Assembly (NCBI GenBank): GCA_950106755.1
Contig: OX467083.1
Span: 39,880,555-39,944,554, forward strand
DNA: 64,000 bases
Origin: Climacium dendroides
Lineage: Eukaryota; Streptophyta; Bryopsida; Hypnales; Climaciaceae
Direction: 5' to 3'
Shown: one piece after another, positions 61,301 through 64,000 of the stretch
How the letters are laid out: each line of letters opens with the position of its first letter
How positions within the stretch are numbered: the first letter of the stretch is position 1
The notes under the pieces: generated by a model
Seen by the model: only the letters and a program-made list of their open reading frames with translations
Told to the model about the DNA's origin: nothing
Databases searched by the model: none
Made by a program: the position numbers and the translations under genes

Positions 61301-64000
61301 CAACCAGTCCAGTATGAAAATAGATACTGTTCTCAGACTCACCTCTTCCAACGCATCATGTGTGTCCCTCACATCATGCTCGACTTCTGTTAGTGCTCTT
61401 TTCAGTGGCAACAACCGTTGAAGCCTGACGATCAAAACGCAATCGTAACCAATGTGAGTTCCTAATACAATTTCAAGCCAATAAATCGAAACATTCAAAA
61501 TAACCACAAAAGTGTCCTATTCGGACGTCCTACGGTACTGTTGAAACTAAACAGAATAAGCTCTCATAAGTCACAAATAAGCATTCTTTACTGATCAAGA
61601 GGTGAAGACTTGGAAGATGTCTGAAGATTGGCTCTCCACACATATCAATTTCACTATGTACCTCCACATCTAGCAAGCATGTTAATTGGAACAAAAATTC
61701 GATGGTTGGGATAAGACAATACCCGCCAATATTGACGTCACTGGTGAGCTCTTCAAGCATACGCTCCACGACTACCTTCAACCTTGCAGAACATCATGTT
61801 TAAAGTCAGACCACGAAAAGCTGCTGTAAATTTCTCTTCAGATGTCATAATTTTTGCTGGATTTTATCAGAGACATAATTTCATCCGGTCAATGACAAAG
61901 ACTGACCACCAGATTCCACTATATCTCAGCCACAGATTCCGGATAATCAATTTCAAGTCTGCTCCTGACGGAATTGAGGATAATTAGATGTCCATACGTC
62001 TCACTTAAGAACTCAATTCCGAGGATTTTACGAGTTCACCATAGCTTTGTAAGCAATTTCTACTTTCTCCTGAATGTATAAAAAAAACAATTCAACCAGT
62101 ACATGTTATTCTACTTATTGAGACTTGCAATTTGAAGGAATCAGTTTATGTTCCAATTCAAGGAGTGGGACTGCCAATTCCATTTCTATATTTGAGCAGG
62201 GACCACTGGATCACCTTTCAGTTTTCTGGTAAAAGAAAGTGCTTGTGTCGTCAAGCAAACACTCCAACATTCGCAGATGAAAGGGCATCGCATCCAGAAC
62301 ATGGCTAATCGGCGCTCGAGCTTGCTGCGACATATAAACTGCAAACAGTTCCCGAGCCCTGCATTTTTGAAGTCATTCACAATGTAGCAGGCTAAGGTGA
62401 ATTCGACAATGGGCTTGAAGTGTAAAAATAAATGTATGAAAGAACTTGCTATGGAGAGAAAAACGAACACTATCACATAGAAGGGTAGTTAGGAACCTGG
62501 CTGCTGCTGCTTCTTGACACTCTGCAATCGAAGGAGCTGCTCCCACAATATCACGGTCCTTAAATGACCTGCAAGATGATTAGAAAATCCAAGTGAGATC
62601 CCTAAAATGGTTAGTCAGCTTCACTTAATCCAAAACTCAACATCCCTGCTGGAAAGTAATGAGCTCCGCTGAAATATTTCGCCAGCCTGATCATGGATAA
62701 GAAGCTATTAATCAAAGTAGTAGATATGACACTAACTTTACCAGTTTAAACCTAGATTTTCTTTTACTGCAAACGATGCCGCCTAACAATAAAGAAACAG
62801 CTGCGTACGGTCATCTACCGTGGGCGTCGAGATTCAAACAGTAAGACGTGATCTCTACTCAATAGAGCTCTGGCATTCTCCATCCGCACCATGATCTGAA
62901 AAAAAAAAGTTTGAGGTGGTCATCATCAGGCCCTAAAAAGATTCAACATTTAATGAAACAAGAGCTTTGACGAAATATTCCGTGCAAATTACTGAATCTG
63001 AAAAGTGGTAATAAGCCAGCAACGTTACAAGCCTCTAGAATCAAAACAGAAATCTTCAATTTCCCCCTTGAATTCGCTTCACCTTCTCGTTGTGCACAGT
63101 TATGATTGACCTCTGTGATATAAAAGGAGTTGAAGATGCGAGAATGCTGACATCTCGAGGGTGTACGCCCTACATAACCCACAGTCACAAGACGACCATT
63201 TTCAATCATATTTCGTGCACATTCACCAAAACCCGTGATCATATTCAATCCACGGAGGCCTTGCCCACACAAAGCAAATAACGTCAATTAGTTGATTGGG
63301 GCGCTGTAGCTAGTTGGAAGTTAATTAACCCCTTGTGACTTGCAAGGGAACTAATGGAGAGTTAGGCTTAAAGTTAGCTAAATCCGGGCACTTGGCTGAT
63401 GCGGGCAGATTTAGAATTTTATCCCATTGGTTTATGCACAATTAGTTTACTTCTCCAAAATATGGGAGATACGTTAACTGGCGGATATGAACGTAAACTC
63501 ATTGCAAGCTGCCGGTAGTTAGCGGGAGTTGGCACCAATTTGACACAACTTAGGCAGTGCGGGCATCAGCAACCGATTCCAGTTAGCTAATTGGCTACTT
63601 GGTCGGTAAGGGTGTAGACAAGACAGAGGCACGTTACCAATTGGTAAACCTTCCGAAACCCTAATATTGTCCAAACCCCTGAAACCCAAATTTTCACTAC
63701 ACCATTTGCAGAAATCAAAAAATTATTGTGTGGAAGTGTTTTGTAATAAAGTCTTATTTCAAGAACAAAAAAGGGTTAAAGGTACTCACAAGCTCAACAG
63801 CATTGCGCAACACCGTACGCCATGCGCCATCACTGTCAATTTGTACAACACTATACTTCACCCCTCCATCAACTTTGGTAGAATGGTGAGGTGTCTCCCC
63901 ATCTTTGCCTTCTTTTCCACCTTCAGTAGTCAATGTCCGAATTATTGAAGCACAACGAAAATGCCCTAGAATATCACCTCTTGCTGAACCCTTGCCAATT
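58377..64000 (-). CDS. MRS2/CorA-type magnesium channel with EF-hand-like C-terminal tail (5' end outside window)
   Basis: Sixteen exons join in phase on the minus strand: 63999-63790, 62895-62819, 62568-62497, 62358-62215, 61782-61723, 61424-61343, 61108-61020, 60804-60732, 60448-60389, 60271-60186, 59922-59881, 59436-59304, 59211-59136, 58872-58802, 58497-58441 and 58403-58377. They give 452 visible residues; the start lies beyond the right edge. Family marks in order: AMPFHLRMLECLL (about 140-155), helical arm with VLSSDEMLAAICL (216-228), AADMLLTYQRQIDNA, LDTTRNRIIQMDLL (295-308), first membrane helix ending GYFGMN (GMN 327-329), second helix FWWVVFGSMGLTFSIGTF. Such proteins form pentameric Mg2+ channels, usually in organelle inner membranes. 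After VDRRRAR the frame continues for 76 residues, including FDTDRNGFLEVV, an EF-hand-type loop (436-447) with Asp, Asp, Asn, Gly in place but Arg at position 12. Compartment cannot be told without the N terminus; the last small exon is least certain. Confidence 0.9.
62896..63789 (-). other. Large first visible intron of the MRS2-like gene
   Basis: This 894-base GT-AG intron is much longer than the others (about 60-510 bases). It contains frames on both strands (62943-63287 minus, 114 codons) with no clear homology, and short, partly inverted GTTAGCTAA-type sequences near 63370-63590. It may have received an insertion, but no clean termini are visible. Confidence 0.5.

Noticed and set aside
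62020..62072. Possible microexon EKVEIAYKAM in the MRS2-like gene
   Set aside because: The neighbouring exons already join in phase (TER|LKVVVERM) to give a family-like helix, and including it breaks the frame.
1..64000. Search for LTR retrotransposon coding regions, tRNA and rRNA genes
   Set aside because: No reverse transcriptase, integrase or protease motif, no tRNA-like cloverleaf and no rRNA stretch was recognised by eye. A profile or tRNAscan search would be decisive.

Overview
The window looks like nuclear DNA of a land plant. It has GT-AG introns of roughly 60-900 bases, plant-type gene families, and very AT-rich intergenic DNA packed with degraded DNA transposons and MITEs. Short, compact, GC-richer gene islands in an AT-rich background, and a gibberellin-oxidase-like dioxygenase with few introns, would fit a bryophyte such as a moss. 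That placement is inference; land plant is the firm part.

Only two host genes can be supported. (1) On the + strand, 40184-42062, a three-exon 2-oxoglutarate/Fe(II) dioxygenase of the gibberellin-oxidase type (381 residues, complete catalytic set). It sits in a GC-rich island with a TATA box at 39351, a leader of about 800 bases and a poly(A) signal near 42723. Its second intron holds a long imperfect fold-back. (2) On the - strand, from the right edge of the window down to 58377, a 16-exon MRS2/CorA-type magnesium channel. Its 5' end lies outside the window. After the GMN motif and second membrane helix it continues into a C-terminal tail with an EF-hand-like segment, which is unusual for the family.

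The rest is mobile and repetitive DNA. At 5-9 kb lies a decayed autonomous hAT element: its transposase has in-frame stops, a frameshift in a T run and a lost catalytic Asp, but its intron phase is preserved. At 10.3-11.6 kb is a tandemly repeated element with TIR-like ends. At 18.5 kb is a palindromic MITE. From 22 to 25 kb is a cluster of several MITE families. At 31427-32642 is a non-autonomous CACTA element with matching 14-base termini and a GTC target duplication. At 45.1, 49.6 and 55.5 kb are long hairpins. At 50.6 and 54.3 kb are further MITEs, the latter PIF/Harbinger-like with a TTA duplication. At least five dispersed families recur within the window.

The stretches 1-4.7, 11.7-13.4, 18.7-22, 25.2-28.3, 29.9-31.4, 32.6-37.6, 43-44.4, 45.6-47.8 and 55.7-57.6 kb are AT-rich and show no gene I can support. 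No tRNA, rRNA, CRISPR array or LTR retrotransposon coding region was recognised. I see no multi-gene system of a new kind. The most interesting items are the MRS2 plus EF-hand-like architecture, the intronic hairpin in the dioxygenase gene and the hairpin at 17.15-17.25 kb.
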